A DNA stretch of 64,000 nucleotides from Apiotrichum sp. Y4204 (GCA_025531455.1 JAMYHL010000094.1:1-64000), one strand, 5' to 3'; counted from the stretch's first letter, positions 24,107 through 36,900 are shown. Made by a program: numbers and translations. The notes: generated by a model from the sequence alone, not told the origin.

Positions 24107-25969
24107 ATGGCCAGAGGCCAGAGGACTATGGGAGGAACTAGGCACCTGCCTGTGTGCCACACTCGTACGATGATCCGATGATCGTGTCCTCCGGACAACC
24201 CAATTCTACTGCTGCTGCTCGTGCCACGACACACCTCCCTTCCTCTCCTACCCCCAATGATCCAATGATGAACCCATATGGCATCCCTCATCCTGGCCAT
24301 CAGTGGCGCGGTTACAACCCTGCTGCGAGCAGTACACACTGAAGTGCAAGCCCACTCGCCCACATCGGGGGTGGGATGATGCAGGGACATCGGACGACGT
24401 GACGATGAAAGACAGGTCACAAGGTCTGACGTCTTGCGGCCCCGCTGCGCGCTACACGCTGAACGGCTAGTGCACGCTGCGCGCTCCTCTGATCCTGTGA
24501 GCACATCAAGTCCGGTCGGAGGTCTGAGGAGTCGCGCGGTGACCACCAAGCGACGATGGTATCTGGCAGAGCAGACAGTGCGCGCCATACAAGTGCATGC
24601 GTCGGCCATCTCGATCTCTTTAGCCACTACCATCACCTTTATCTTCACTAACGCTTCTGGTCGCCGTGCTCAACGCTGCTGAACCTCGTACCTCGTCTGG
24701 CCCATCGTCTCATCTCCACCACCCGCTTCAGGGCCGCACAGTCGATTATATCACCTATTTTCTGGGTATTTTCATTATTATCATTTTTCGTTCCCGGGCC
24801 AATTTTTTGTCCTCGATCTGTTGTCGCGTGGACGCGTAACACCTTCGGCAGGCGACATCGGTCACTCTCCCCAAAGCATAAGAACGGCCGGATAGGACAA
24901 GCAAGTCTCGCTGTTGATCATCAGCCAGCAGCTGCCATTGTCTGCTGGAGTAAGCCCCAGTCTCGACTTGTCCGTGCATCTCTGTTGTCGCTCGTCGCTA
25001 CCGTTTTGCATGGATTATTAGGATCGCCCAGTTGTTTGGATCCTGCCAAGAGTAACCACTGAAATTATTCCACACTTTTTCTCTCTCACCCGTGCGCCCC
25101 TGCTCCCTCTTCTCTCCCCTGGCGGCACTCCTTGTCCCTGGCGAGCCAGCTCTCTACCCCCAATTCTGCAGCTCTGCAGATTGTACGCGCGTATTGCTGC
25201 CAGCCGCGGCGCGCCAACAGCAAACGCACTCTACTCCCGGCTACAGCCAGGCCCTCGAGCGATCCACCGCCTGCCCCTGGGGGCTCACCCACACGCATAT
25301 CGCGCGGTAGGAAAAAAAAAATAAAAAAGGAGGAAAAGATCAAATCAAATTTCCGCTGCTCGCCCGCTCGCGCCTCTCGCCTCTGGTCCTTCGCCTTTCT
25401 CCGGCCACACCACACCGTTCCTCCTCCACCACACACTGATTTTTCGCTGGGCTGGACCTCTCTCTCTGCCCGCAAGGCGCACTAGACCCCCACAGGCCCA
25501 CAGGCGATTTGCCCCCCATCCAAACCGCCGCTTGGTGATCCGACAACCCTGGCCAGTCGCGCGTGTGTGCTCTCGACGAGCCGGCAGGCGACACCACGAC
25601 CACCCCCCCTCCCCCTTTCGCTTTCTTTCTTACTCCGTGCATCTATCCAATCTGCGTCGACAATTGCTGCAGCAGAGAGGTCTCCCCGTCGCTCACGCAA
25701 CCTCTCTCCTCCCTCCCTCCCCGCTTCGACGGACTCTGGCCCTCAACGGTCATCTCAGTCGGACGCCGCCAGCGACATCCTCCCCGCCAGCAACGCCAGC
25801 GCCGCATCGTACCACACGAGCTCCACCGCACACGGCGTTATCTGCTGCAGGGCCCACCGCAGTTTGTGATAAACAGCTCACTCCTGCTGTTGAACACGCC
25901 GCTGCACCTCCCGCCGCGTCCCGCTCTGTCGCACGTTCTGCACAGGCTCTGAGACGCTCTCTTGAGACC

Positions 25970-28900
25970 ATGTTCCGCTCAACCGCTCGCTCGGCGCTCA
26001 AGGCGCTCTCGAGTCTCGCTTCGAGCGCTCCCATCGAGGTCATCACCGCCACATTCATTATCGTCACCCTTGTCTACTTCCAGTTGCTTCACGCTATCAA
26101 GGGCTCCGAGTTGTGAGTATACAGAGCGCCTTCCCTGCGTCGATCGAGGTGGACCGTGGAAAAAAAAATCGAGCTAAGGCACATGGACCCATGTCTATCG
26201 CCTGGCTCCGAGCGCAGATTCTCAGACCTCGAGCAACTGGTATCGGCTGTGCAACGTGCTAGCGCTCGTATCATGGTATCATGGTCGCGGGCTCGTGCTT
26301 TCCGAATCATGGGCGGCATCTAGTCCTTTGCGGCGCGTTTGTTGCTGTTTCCGTCGATAATTTCCCTCCACATCGAACGATGGTACCTTGGATCTTGCCA
26401 CTGCCCCACATTGCCATTGCTCTACTATGTCGAGTACTGACACCCCAGCTTTTCCACACTCCCGACCCCCGCACCCCTCTCCCGCCCGGTCCACCTCGTT
26501 CGCCTCGCAAACAGTGCGGCCAAACCTGCCGAGTCGCAGGCTGCCCATGCCTCTTACGCGCACAGCCCTCTGTTTACTCCGTCCAATGACAACTGGGTGC
26601 CCCTCTCGGCCTCCGAGTTCAAGGGTGCGGTCGAGGCAAACGCTCTCGAGGGTGGCTATGTCGTACCCGTCGAGACTGGCGGCAACAAGAAGGGAAACAA
26701 GGCGACCATTGTCCTTGTCAAGCAGCTGACCGTCTCGCACGAGAACGCCGACAGTGCAGCTCTCAGCGCATGGCGCGAGTGGCTCCTGACCGACGTTGGC
26801 ATCACGTTTGGCGACAAGAAGTACACCTACGCTGATGTTTGCTTTGGTCCCAACTGTGCCACCTCGGATGCCCCGCAGTTTGAAGCACACCCGCTTCACT
26901 CGGGACAGGACACCATCAACCTTGTGCTCCGCGCACCGGCTCCCGACACGCCGTCGCTTGCGTACGTCAACGAGCTCGCGCGTCTTCCTTCGTTCACTGC
27001 CCCCGGTACCAACATGACTTTCCGTGCCCAAGCTGCCTCTTCCTCCGAGACTCCCAGCTGGAATCTGCTCCCCGCCATCGACGCGCAGCTCTTCACCGGT
27101 CTCGGCGAGACTAAGGCTGCCGTCCAGGCTGAGCCGAACCGCATTCTCCGCCAGATCCGCTGGTTCGCTTATGCGGCTCGTGTCCTTGTCGTGCGACTTT
27201 ACACTCTTCTCAAGAACGCCGACTCCGCCGACATTTTCGTCGTCCTTCTGGGCTACATTTTCATGCACATTTCATTCGTTCGGCTTTTCGTCAACATGCG
27301 CAACCTCGGATCCAACTTCTGGATGGGTGAGTGTTTTACATTGTGTGTCGTGGTGTGTGTGTGTTGGCTGGCTGGATGTCTCAGCCACGGCGTCTTTGAT
27401 TTCTGGATCATCGTCGTCCGGATCGCCGTACCACGCGCCATCACGCGTGTGCACGCTTTTTATTGTCCTAACATCAGCTCTTGCAACTCTCGTTTCCTCT
27501 ACATTCGCCTTCCTCGTTGCCCTGCTCTGCGCATACCTGCTCAACGTGCCCGTCGATCCCATCATCCTCTCCGAGGCCGTTCCTTTCCTTGTAATTCTCG
27601 TCGGCTTTGACAAGCCGTTCCGCCTTGCCCGCGCCGTGTTCGAACACCCTGATATTTCCCCCGTCCCCGCGTCGCCCGAGCTGGCTCCCTTCGACAACTT
27701 TGAGGACGAGCCCAACGTGGCCCAACTCGACCTCGGTGCTCTCCACCGCGAGCTCGCCCCTCTTGAGCGTCTCCAGAAGCTCGCTGACGGCAAGGGCATC
27801 CGTTGGGTGGCTCCTGTTGCCGCCAAGAACATTGTTGGTGACGCTGTTAGCCAGGTTGGCGTTGGCATTGTCCGCGACTACGCGTTGGAGATCATTGTGC
27901 TGTCTATGGGGGCCGCCACCGGCATTGGCGGCCTGAGGCAGTTTTGCTACCTCGCCGCCATCCTGATGGCGGCCGATTGCCTGTTCCTCTTCACCTTCTT
28001 CTCTGCGATCCTCAGCGTTATGGTTGAGGTTCACCGCATCAAGCTGATCCGCGGCAACCGCACCGCGAAGCGCGCTCTCAAGCGTAATGCTTCGTCAATG
28101 TCGCTCTCTGCGATGAGCCCGGACGCTTCCACCCCTGGTGACTCGCCTGACACTTCGAAGATCAACTTTGCAAAGGACACCCCGCAGATCGAAGGACAGC
28201 CGGGAAACTCTGTGGCCCGTCTCAAGCTCGTCCTGCTCATCACTTTTGTTGTCCTCCACGTGCTCAACCTCTGCACCACCCTCACTGAGCAGACCGTGCT
28301 CAAACGTCACCACGTTCGCTCGTCTCCGTCCCCGCGTGCCGACACCCAGTCGACCAACCTCGCCCCCATCCTTGAGGCTCTCTACAAGATGCAGCCTCCC
28401 AACACCGACATGATAGTGCAGATTGTCACCCCGACTCACGTTGTCATGGCCCTCGGAAACATGTCTTCTTCGTCCCGCAGCGAGCGCATCGACAACTTCA
28501 TGTCTGAGTGGACCACCGTCGTCGGTGACCCCATCCTTTCCAAGTGGATCGTCGTCGTTCTTGGCATCAGCATTTTCCTCAACGGCTATCTCCTCAAGGG
28601 AATTGCTTCCAACTCGATTGGTGGCGCGGGCCCGGTCGCTGCTGCTGCCCAGGCTCTGGTCTCCGTGTTTGAGGCCGCCGACCTCCCCCGCCGTCGTCAG
28701 CGCTCACCGTCCGTTCTCGAGCGCCACAGGGTCGAGCGCACGAAGCAAGGCCGGTTCCAGCTTGGCGGCGACCAGAACTCGACTTCTGAGGGCGACAAGA
28801 CCCCTAAAGGTCCGAAACGCACGGCGGTGTCTCAGCTCAACGGTCATGTGAATGGTTACCCCAACGGCATTGCCAACGGCCACGCCAACGGTGTTTCGCC

Positions 28901-30479
28901 TGCTGCTCCCTCCGTGCCTGTTATCGCCCCGCCTATTGTCACCCGCGACCCTCTGCCTCCTTCGGCCGAGCCCACGTACCCCTCGTCGGACGAGCCTCTC
29001 CGCTCGCTTGAGGAGTGCGTCGAGATCTTTGCTGGTGGTGTCGGTGCCAACAACCTGTCGGACGAGGAGGTGATCCTTCTTGTCCAGAAGGGCAAGATTG
29101 CGCCGTACGCTCTGGAAAAGTCGCTCAAGAACCTGGACCGCGCCGTTCGCGTCCGTCGCGCTGTTGTCTCCCGCTCGTCGATGACCAAGACGCTCGAATC
29201 GTCGCTCCTTCCCCAGAACGACTACGATTACAAGCAGATTATTGGCGCATGCTGCGAGAACGTCATTGGCTACATGCCCATCCCCGTTGGTATTGCTGGC
29301 CCGCTCAATGTCGATGGCCAGCTTCTTCACATCCCGATGGCCACTACCGAGGGCACTCTCGTTGCGTCTACCTCGCGTGGTTGCAAGGCTCTTAACGCCG
29401 GTGGTGGTGTTACCACCGTCCTTACCCAGGATGCCATGACTCGTGGTCCCGCTATCGACTTCCCCAGTGTCCGCATGGCTGCCGACGCCCGCGCCTGGAT
29501 CGAGTCGGAGGAGGGCTTTGGCATTCTCCGTGACGCTTTCAACTCGACTTCCCGTTTCGCCCGTCTGCAGCGCCTGGAGTGTGGCAGCGCCGGTCGCACG
29601 CTCTACGTTCGTTTCGCTACCTCGACCGGTGACGCCATGGGTATGAACATGATCTCCAAGGGTACGGAGAAGGCTCTGGAGCGTCTCCAGACCCAGTTCC
29701 CTGACATGGACGTTCTCGCGCTGTCGGGCAACTACTGCACGGACAAGAAGCCCGCCGCGATCAACTGGATCGAGGGTCGCGGCAAGTCGGTCGTCGCCGA
29801 GGGTATTGTTCCTGGATCCGTCGTCAGCTCGGTTCTCAAGACCACCGTCAAGGAGCTCGTCAACCTCAACACCAAGAAGAACCTCATTGGTTCCGCCATG
29901 GCAGGATCTGTTGGTGGCTTCAACGCACATGCTGCCAACATTCTCACTGCTATGTACCTCGCCACTGGTCAGGACCCCGCGCAGAACGTCGAGTCTTCCA
30001 TGTGCATGACCCTCATGGAGCCGATCAACAACGGCGAGGACCTTCTCATTACTTGCTCGATGCCCTCGATCGAAGTCGGAACCGTCGGCGGCGGCACCAT
30101 CCTCTCTCCCCAGCGCGCCATGCTTGACATGCTTGGTATCGCCGGTGCCCACCCCACTACCCCTGGCGCCAACGCCCAGCGTCTCGCCCGTGTCATCTGT
30201 GCGGCCGTTATGGCCGGTGAGCTCTCGCTCATGTCGGCTCTGGCTGCTGGTCACCTTATCCAGGCCCACATGAAGCACAACCGCTCGGTGCCCGCGACTC
30301 CTGGAAGCTTGACGCCTGCGCCCTTCCCCGCCGGCATGACTCCATTCCGCGAAGAGAAGCTCATCAAGGGTACATTGCTCAACGCATCCGCGAAGGCAGA
30401 CCGAAATGGCGGTTCCCTGAGCCCCCTTTCCGCAAAGACATCGCCGAGCAAGCTCAAGGAGTCGTGGCCGGGGCAGTAG
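25970..30479 (+). CDS. HMG1: HMG-CoA reductase
   Basis: Three exons (25970-26112, 26449-27326, 27478-30479) join to about 1340 aa. The enzyme reduces HMG-CoA to mevalonate with NADPH in the ER membrane, the rate-controlling step of sterol synthesis. An N-terminal membrane anchor ([19 protein letters not shown]) is followed by a lumenal region and then the multi-span sterol-sensing region ([20 protein letters not shown] onward). A Ser/Pro linker with Asn-Gly repeats ([18 protein letters not shown], ~residue 790) leads to the catalytic domain. Catalytic signatures are [36 protein letters not shown] and [11 protein letters not shown]. The second intron (151 bp) falls between membrane spans. The first is 336 bp, long for this window; its acceptor was chosen because it yields ARPVHL-like continuity ([11 protein letters not shown]). 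Regulation by sterol sensing is expected from the family. Confidence 0.95.
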
Positions 30480-30998
30480 TGTGGGAGGCGGTGATCATGG
30501 AGAAAACGGACAGTGTGTCTGTCTGCATGCTGTTTGTTGTTACTACTCCTGGGACAGAGCGGTGCGGTGAGCCAAGCGCTGGCAGCCGTACCCTCGCCAG
30601 TTAATCATTTCAAATCCGAAACAAAATCAGTTAGATAGGCATTGCATTGGATACCTCGAGCATTGTGCATATAGTGTTGCAGTAGCAGATACGATACTGG
30701 CGCGCGCCTGGACCGTTGCCAATGGAGGTGGTGTATCGGTTGACAGTAGAAGTGGAACGGTTGACTTGCATGACCAGTTGACAGAAAAGGCACACGTGGT
30801 CATGGATGACCATTTGATCGACATACGACACCAAGATCTTCCTCCCAGACGTCATCGGTCGAACCCGAGCAACCATCATTGCGACTCGACCATTTCTTCG
30901 CTAACATCGTTAGGCAATCAATTGCAGACATGGTACATTAATGGGAACAGGAGTGCTGGAATCACACTATTTCCCTCTGACATCTGGAACTGACCGGG
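30480..30998. other. Intergenic region HMG1-hydrolase
   Basis: It holds the HMG1 3' end and the hydrolase promoter. No other feature was recognised. Confidence 0.5.
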
Positions 30999-32861
30999 AT
31001 GCGCTTCCTCGATTTTGCAACTACGGTCTTGAGCCTGGTGGACGCATGGATCGGGCCGTCCCCGCAAATCCGCCCCCAACACCGCGTCCTCTCGCCGAAG
31101 ACCTGGTCGTGGATCGACGGCGCACGGGAACGCTGGGGAGTGCAGGGCGCCAGCATCGTAGTGGTAACGTCTCCCGAGAGCGCGGCAAGGAACTCCAAAT
31201 GGAGCGTCGAGATTGAATCCTTTGGTGTCGCCGACGGGGCGGGAAACAATGTCACTGACGAGGTGCGTCCGGTCCGGTCCTTGCTTGTTCTCTAACGCCA
31301 GACGCTGTTTACGATCGCCTCCAACTCGAAACTATTCACGGCGCTCGCGGTCGGCCTGCTCATCGAGAACGGGACGGCGCTGCCCTGTGGCGGGCGCCTG
31401 GCGTGGGACACCAAGCTGGCGGACATCTTACCGGATGAATGGGAGCTGCTGGACGCGTATGCCTCGGCCCACGTCGATATCACTGATCTCGCATGTGAGT
31501 TACTATCCGTGACGCCAGCTCATGGCAGCAATGCGCTCCGGTCTCCCCAGCCATAACCTCGCACAACAGTAAGTCTCCCTTTGGCGCCGCTGATCCCAGG
31601 GACGTGCCCGTTGAAGAGACGGTGCGCATGCTGCGGCACCTCCGGCCAACAAGCGAGATTCGGCAGGCGTGGCAGTACAACAACCTGCACTATAACGTGC
31701 TTGCAAGGGTCGTGCGCGTGCTCTCCGGAAAGCCCCTGGAGGAGTATGTTGGGGAACATATCCTGCGCCCGCTGGGGATGCGGCGGACGACGTACAATGC
31801 GTCCCTTGCGCGCGAGTGGGGCGGCGTGGACGGGTTCGTGCACACCAAAGTCAACTTTACCCGCTGCAAGGCCGAGAGCCATGGCGCGCGGAATATGAGC
31901 AAGGCGTGTACCGGAACGGCCGTGCCGATCGGGTGGTGGACGAGCGGGGATGGGATCGCCGAAGCTGGCGCGGGAGGCATCAACTCGTGCACGCGTGACT
32001 TGGTGAGTAACGCCGATATCTGTCTGACAACAGGCGAAATGGCTGCGTGAGCTGCTCGCTCCGCGGGTCCTTCCTCCCGCATTGCTCAAAAAGCTCGCCA
32101 CGCCGATAATGTTCCAGGGCGGGCGCGCGCTCTCCCCGCACCTCACTGCACCAGCATACGGTATGGCACAGATGACACAGGTGTATCGCGGCCACGAGCT
32201 TGTCTTCCACACGGGCGGGTTCCCGGGCCAGACGTCGCTCGTCCTCCGCGCACCAAACGACGGACTCGCGATCGCGGTGCTGACCAACGACGACCGCGCA
32301 CTCGCATTCTTCTATGCGGCCGCGTACCGCGTCCTCGACGAGCTGCTCGGTCTCGAGCCGATGGAGTGGGAGGACGTGCTCTTCAAGGACTCGTTCAGCG
32401 TGCCAACCCCGCCGCAGCCGGGGAATTCGCCGGCCCCTGCGCGCGTTGAGGGTCGGTTTGCGGACGCGGGGTACGGGGAACTGCGAGTCTCCCGCCTCGA
32501 CGACGGGCCGCTCATGCGTCTGGTGCGGGATAAGTTTGCGCTCTACGCCCTGCCGACCGACCGGCCGGTGTTTGCGACCCCATTCAATCACCTCTTCACG
32601 GACGATCTCGTGTTCACGCACGCGAACGCGTCCCTGTGGAACGTCGCTGTGCTCAAGGTACATGACCGCCCGGGGAAGCACAAGGGCGCGCAGGTCGTCG
32701 CCGCGTTCATCCCGTTCAAGGCCATTGTCACGTCCGAAGGGATCGGCATGTTCGGGCGTTTTAGTATTCCCGGACGCGTGGCCCGCTTGCCGCAGCCGAG
32801 TGAAGAGGACGTAGAAGACAAGTCCGAGGTGTGGTTTGCGCGCCAGGGCGGGGATCCGTAG
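30999..32861 (+). CDS. Beta-lactamase-like serine hydrolase (class C / LACTB-type fold)
   Basis: Five exons (30999-31262, 31302-31494, 31529-31568, 31600-32002, 32034-32861) join to about 575 aa. The three catalytic signatures of class C beta-lactamases and penicillin-binding proteins are visible: SxxK as SNSK in TIASNSKLF (Ser ~95), YxN as YNN in WQYNNLHYNVL, and HxG as HTGG near residue 358. The stretch LRPLGMRRTTYN is typical of fungal members. A hydrophobic N-terminus (MRFLDFATTVLSLVDAWIG) may be a signal or anchor. Relatives in fungi include transesterases (LovD-like) and D-aminopeptidase-like hydrolases; the substrate cannot be assigned. No biosynthetic cluster surrounds it. The C-terminal ~200 residues form a lipocalin-like tail seen in many members. 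Introns are 39, 34, 31 and 31 bp, among the shortest in the window. Confidence 0.85.
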
Positions 32862-33193
32862 CCAACCGTGCCAATGAAGACTCTGTCGATTGCAGTCTTG
32901 CCCCTCAACGTCATCATCACGTTCTCAGTATGACTCATTCAAAGGCTCTGTCACCTTCCCCCCACACCCTGATCCTCCTCATATAGATCAGAACATAGAA
33001 TGTCTCTGCAGCCCCCGTTGTGGCGGTTAGCACGCGATCACGAGTACCTTCTGCTCTTCTTACTCTTCCTGGCTTGTCGTGCCGCAGATGTTGCGGTCAG
33101 AGGCAACAGGAAGGGGGGCGCGGGGTTGGACGCAATTTCCTGGTGCATGTCCTGGCCGACAGAGGAGCGCACGGCGAAACTCCATATAACGAG
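32862..33193. other. Intergenic region before tRNA-Asp
   Basis: A 71-codon open frame (33000-33215) overlaps the tRNA and has no family features. Nothing else was recognised. Confidence 0.4.
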
Positions 33194-33278
33194 TCTCAAT
33201 TCGTATAGTGGCTAGTATGCTCGCTTGTCATCCAAAACATGACCGCGGGAGACCGGAGTTCAATTCTCCGATTGAGAG
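33194..33278 (+). tRNA. tRNA-Asp(GTC) with 13-nt intron
   Basis: A complete cloverleaf can be drawn. The acceptor TCTCAAT pairs with ATTGAGA, and the D arm includes GTATAGTGGCTAGTATG. The anticodon stem CTCGC/GCGGG encloses loop TTGTCA-C with anticodon GTC at 33227-33229. The T arm is CCGGAGTTCAATTCTCCG. A 13-nt intron (33231-33243) sits in the canonical position one base after the anticodon. A T6 run follows. Confidence 0.93.
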
Positions 33279-33282
33279 TAAC

Positions 33283-33288
33283 TTTTTT
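33283..33288 (+). terminator. Pol III T6 terminator of tRNA-Asp
   Basis: Six consecutive T residues lie 5 bp after the tRNA 3' end, the usual RNA polymerase III termination signal. Confidence 0.8.
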
Positions 33289-33611
33289 CTTTCCTCTCTG
33301 CAGATTGACGGGATGCTGGTTTATGGCTCATCGACACAAGACGTTATCTTAGAGAGTCAAGTGAGATGTTGCAGAGTGGACGGACGCCGCTTGGTCGATC
33401 AGGATTGATTCTCGTGGTGATGGTGAAACAATGTGGCACTAAAAGTGCCACAGAGACGATTATGATTGACACGATCTGCTCAAGGATTTACATGATTAAG
33501 CTTGTTTCCTCGTACACTTACAACTTACATTGCCACCGATCTCATTCTGGACAACTTGCGAGCCCATGAGTCTTTGCGCACGTTCAATACTGCGCAGAGC
33601 TCACCCATGAC

Positions 33612-33616
33612 AAAAA
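33612..33616 (-). terminator. Pol III T5 terminator of tRNA-Ser
   Basis: Five T residues on the minus strand lie 11 bp past the tRNA-Ser 3' end. Confidence 0.65.
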
Positions 33617-33627
33617 GGAAAGAACCA

Positions 33628-33729
33628 GGTGCGACTGGGACTTGAACCCAGGCGACTTACGTCAAATGATAATTAGACGCTGCTGGAGCAGATTCTAATC
33701 ATTCCCCTTAACCACTCGGGCATCGCACC
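33628..33729 (-). tRNA. tRNA-Ser(AGA) with 22-nt intron
   Basis: On the minus strand the acceptor GGTGCGA pairs with TCGCACC. The D arm is CCCGAGTGGTTAAGGGG. The anticodon stem AATGA/TCATT encloses TTAGAA-A with anticodon AGA (33694-33696). A class II variable arm (GAC-GTAA-GTC) and T arm CTGGG/CCCAG with TTCAAGT follow. A 22-nt intron (33671-33692) lies after position 37. A T5 run on the minus strand (33612-33616) follows. It is convergent with the tRNA-Asp gene. Confidence 0.92.
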
Positions 33730-33991
33730 TTCGTGCTCGGCTCAAATTATTTCTCACTTGGGTCAGATAAGAGCGATATGTCGCGTGAGAGACGATAGAC
33801 AGGCCTCCTAGGATATTGCACAAAATCAGTCAAGTCTCAACCCCCGATCATCACCCTCACTCAATACGGGACCCAGCGCACATCTTCCTCTGCGAAAATC
33901 TCGAACTGCATATCTACTCGTCTTTCGAACTGTACACCATTGTGCATCTCTGGTTGTAGGCGAACGTAAACTACAACGGCCACCCCTCGAC

Positions 33992-36900
33992 TTAGAGCTT
34001 GTCGTAGAACTGGTCGTAGGTGGGGATCTCCGGCTTGAGACCCTTGCGGGTACGGATCGCAGTGGCAAGCTCAGCGACCTTGGAGGTCTTGTCGCTGGCG
34101 TCACCGTTGAGGAGGTCCCAGTGGGAGAAGACGGCCTGGGGGAAGGCCTGGCCACCGGTGGCCGCACGCAATGCGGCGTTGAAACCGAACGACTCGGCGA
34201 CGGGGAGGTAGGCCTGCATGGTGAACATGGGGGTACCCGGGCGCTGCTCGGACGAGAAGACGTGACCACGGCGAACGTTGAGGACCGAGTAGACACCACC
34301 CTGAGCGGTCTCCGGGCAGGCAATCTCGACGAGGAACATGGGCTCCTGGAGACCGGGGGTAGAGAGCATCTCGGCGGCGTAGCAGACACGACGAGCAGTG
34401 GGGATGATCTGGCCACCACCACGGTGGATAGCGTCGGTGTGGAGCGTGCAGTCGAGGATGGCGTAGCGGATACCACGCATGGGCTCCTCACAAACGGCAC
34501 CCTCCTTGGTGGCCCACTGGAAGGCGGCGACGACCGAGTCCTTGATCTCGTTCATGTACTGGACACCCTTGGAGCCGTCGATGAAGAGGTTGGGGCCGGT
34601 GGTGTCGGGGCCGAAGCACCAGATCTTACGGGCCTCAGTGACGTCCCAGCCGTAGGTGTCGGCGAGGTAACGAGCACGGAGCTTGGGGTCGTCACGAGGA
34701 GCGACCTTGCCGTTCTCAATGTCCTGAGTAAGCTCCTCACCGAGGGGCTCAGCCTTGACGTAGAGACGGTTGTGCTTGTTCTGCGACTTGGAGAGGGCAA
34801 CCATCGACGACTCGGCCTGAACGGTCTCACGGTAGCCGACGACGGGGTCGGACTTGCGGAGGGGAACACCGGCGTGGTCCTGCTCGAGGTCCTGGAGACA
34901 GATCTCGAGGTGGAGCTCACCAGCACCAGCAACGATGATCTCACCAGTCTCACCCATCCAGGTCTTGACACAGGGGTCCGACTTGGAGAGACGCTTAAGA
35001 CCCTCGACAAGCTTGGGAAGGTCGGAAGCGTTCTTGCACTCGACGGCAACCTGGACGACGGGGGAAACGGAGAACTTCATGACCTTCATGTTGTGGGCGG
35101 TCTCCGAGGTGGTGATGGTACCCGACTTGAGGAGGAACTGGTCGACACCTACAAGACCGACAATGTTACCGGCAGGGCAGTCCTCGATGGACTCGACGGT
35201 ACGGCCCATCATGAGGACGGTACGCTGGATCGACTTGATAACCGAGTCGTCCTTCTTGCCGGGAACGAAGTTGGGGCCCTGGATACGGACCTTGGGGCCA
35301 GCCGAGACGGTACCCGAGAAGACACGGCCGAAGGCGTAGAAGCGGCCCTTGTCCGAGGTGGGAACCATCTTGGAGATGTAGACCATGAGGGGACCCTTGG
35401 GGTCACAGTCACGGATACCAATAGCCGACTCGTCGTCCATGGGGCCCTCGTAGAGGGTCTCGACACGGTACCTCTGGGCAGTGGCGGGCGAGGGAAGGTA
35501 GAGGACAATCATCTCAAGAAGGGCGTCACCGGCGGGGAGGAACTTCTTCATGACGACCTTGAGGAGCTGCTTGCCCTCGAGGTCCTTCTCGTCAGGCGAG
35601 AGCTTGATCTCGAGCTTCTCAAGGAGAGTAGGGATCTCGTCCTTCTTGAAGTTCATGATCGAGTCGAAGATGCGGAAGATGGGGTCAAGAACGAACATGC
35701 AGAAGGCACGCTCTCCGGCGTCGGCCGACTTGCTCCACTTCTTGGTCTTGGCGTTGAAGTAGTTGTCGCCCCAGAGCTTGGCCATGAGCTTGTTCTTGTC
35801 AACACCGAACTTCTTGGCGTAACGACCGGCGAAGTTGCGGAGGGTGAAGGCCCAGCCGTGGAGACCCGAACCGAAGGCGACGGTGCCCTGGTCAGGGTAG
35901 ACCTGAACGTCACCAAGGACGGGGTCCGAGTAGGTCGAGATGATAACGTTAACCGACTCGATGGTACGCGAGAAGGACTGGTAAAGGTCCTCCTTGGAAA
36001 CCTGGAGCTCAAGGAGCGCACGGTCGACCTTGTTGATGACAAGGACGGGCTTGACACGCTCACCGAGTGACTGACGAAGAACGGTCTCGGTCTGGACACA
36101 GACACCCTCAACGCAGTCGACGACGACAAGGGCACCGTCAGTGACACGCAGAGCGGCGGTAACCTCGGACGAGAAGTCGACGTGACCGGGCGAGTCGATC
36201 AGGTTGACCAGGAAGTGGGGACCGTCAGTCTTCTGCTTGATGTCGGCAATGTCGTCCTTGGGGAGCTCGAAGTACATCGAGATGGCGGTCGACTTGATGG
36301 TAATACCACGGTCAATCTCGTCCTGACGCGTGTCGGTGAAACGCATCTCACCGGCCTTAGCACCGGCGATAATACCGGCCTTCGAGACGAGCGAGTCGGT
36401 AAGGGTCGACTTGCCGTGGTCGACGTGGGCAATGACGGACATGTTACGGATGTTCGTCGGCTTGTCCCTGCATGTTAGTGGGTTCCCAAGACAGAAGAGC
36501 AGCTGAAAAGCGATGCTTGGCTGTTCGTAGCGAGACCACTGTCTTTGAACCAGTCTGATCATGATTTCGCCCTTTTGCCGAGGGATTTTTGCCTCAAAAC
36601 TCACATGAGCTCACTGTAATCTGTTAGCTTCACAATCGAAATGCGCGCGCGGCGCGCCTGAACTTACCGGATCTCGTCAATAGTGAAGCTGATAGCGTTA
36701 GTTTACAGCTCAGATGGACAGGAGGAGAAGAAGGGATGTCGGAGGGGTTGATGGAGACGAGGCAGAGGAGGACGGGACGGTGTCGGTGAAATCCGGCGAA
36801 GATGACGGGATTTCCATCTGCATGCATGTAGCGCCTGACAGGATGATAGAGCTGCCTCTCAGCATGCTCTACATCCCACGCTCGAGATGCATTGGGTTTG

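Larger units (their letters stand above)
22506..25969. other. Gene-poor 3.4-kb region
   Basis: It contains a GATC-dense block (about 22640-22890), one weak membrane-protein candidate (23759-24106), and a C/T-rich leader with an A-rich run near 25312-25328 before HMG-CoA reductase. Overlapping open frames at 22943-23817 occur in all phases and look like chance openness in GC-rich DNA. Confidence 0.5.

Noticed and set aside
23686..24648. 320-codon minus-strand frame in a gene-poor region
   Set aside because: Cys/Arg/Ser-rich with no domain, start context or splice support; GC-rich DNA often stays open by chance.
28704..30278. 524-codon minus-strand frame inside HMG-CoA reductase
   Set aside because: Antisense shadow of a conserved catalytic domain.
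34121..36070. 649-codon open frame on the + strand opposite eEF2
   Set aside because: Shadow of the codon-biased eEF2 coding strand; Leu/Val/Gly/Asp-rich nonsense with no family signature.
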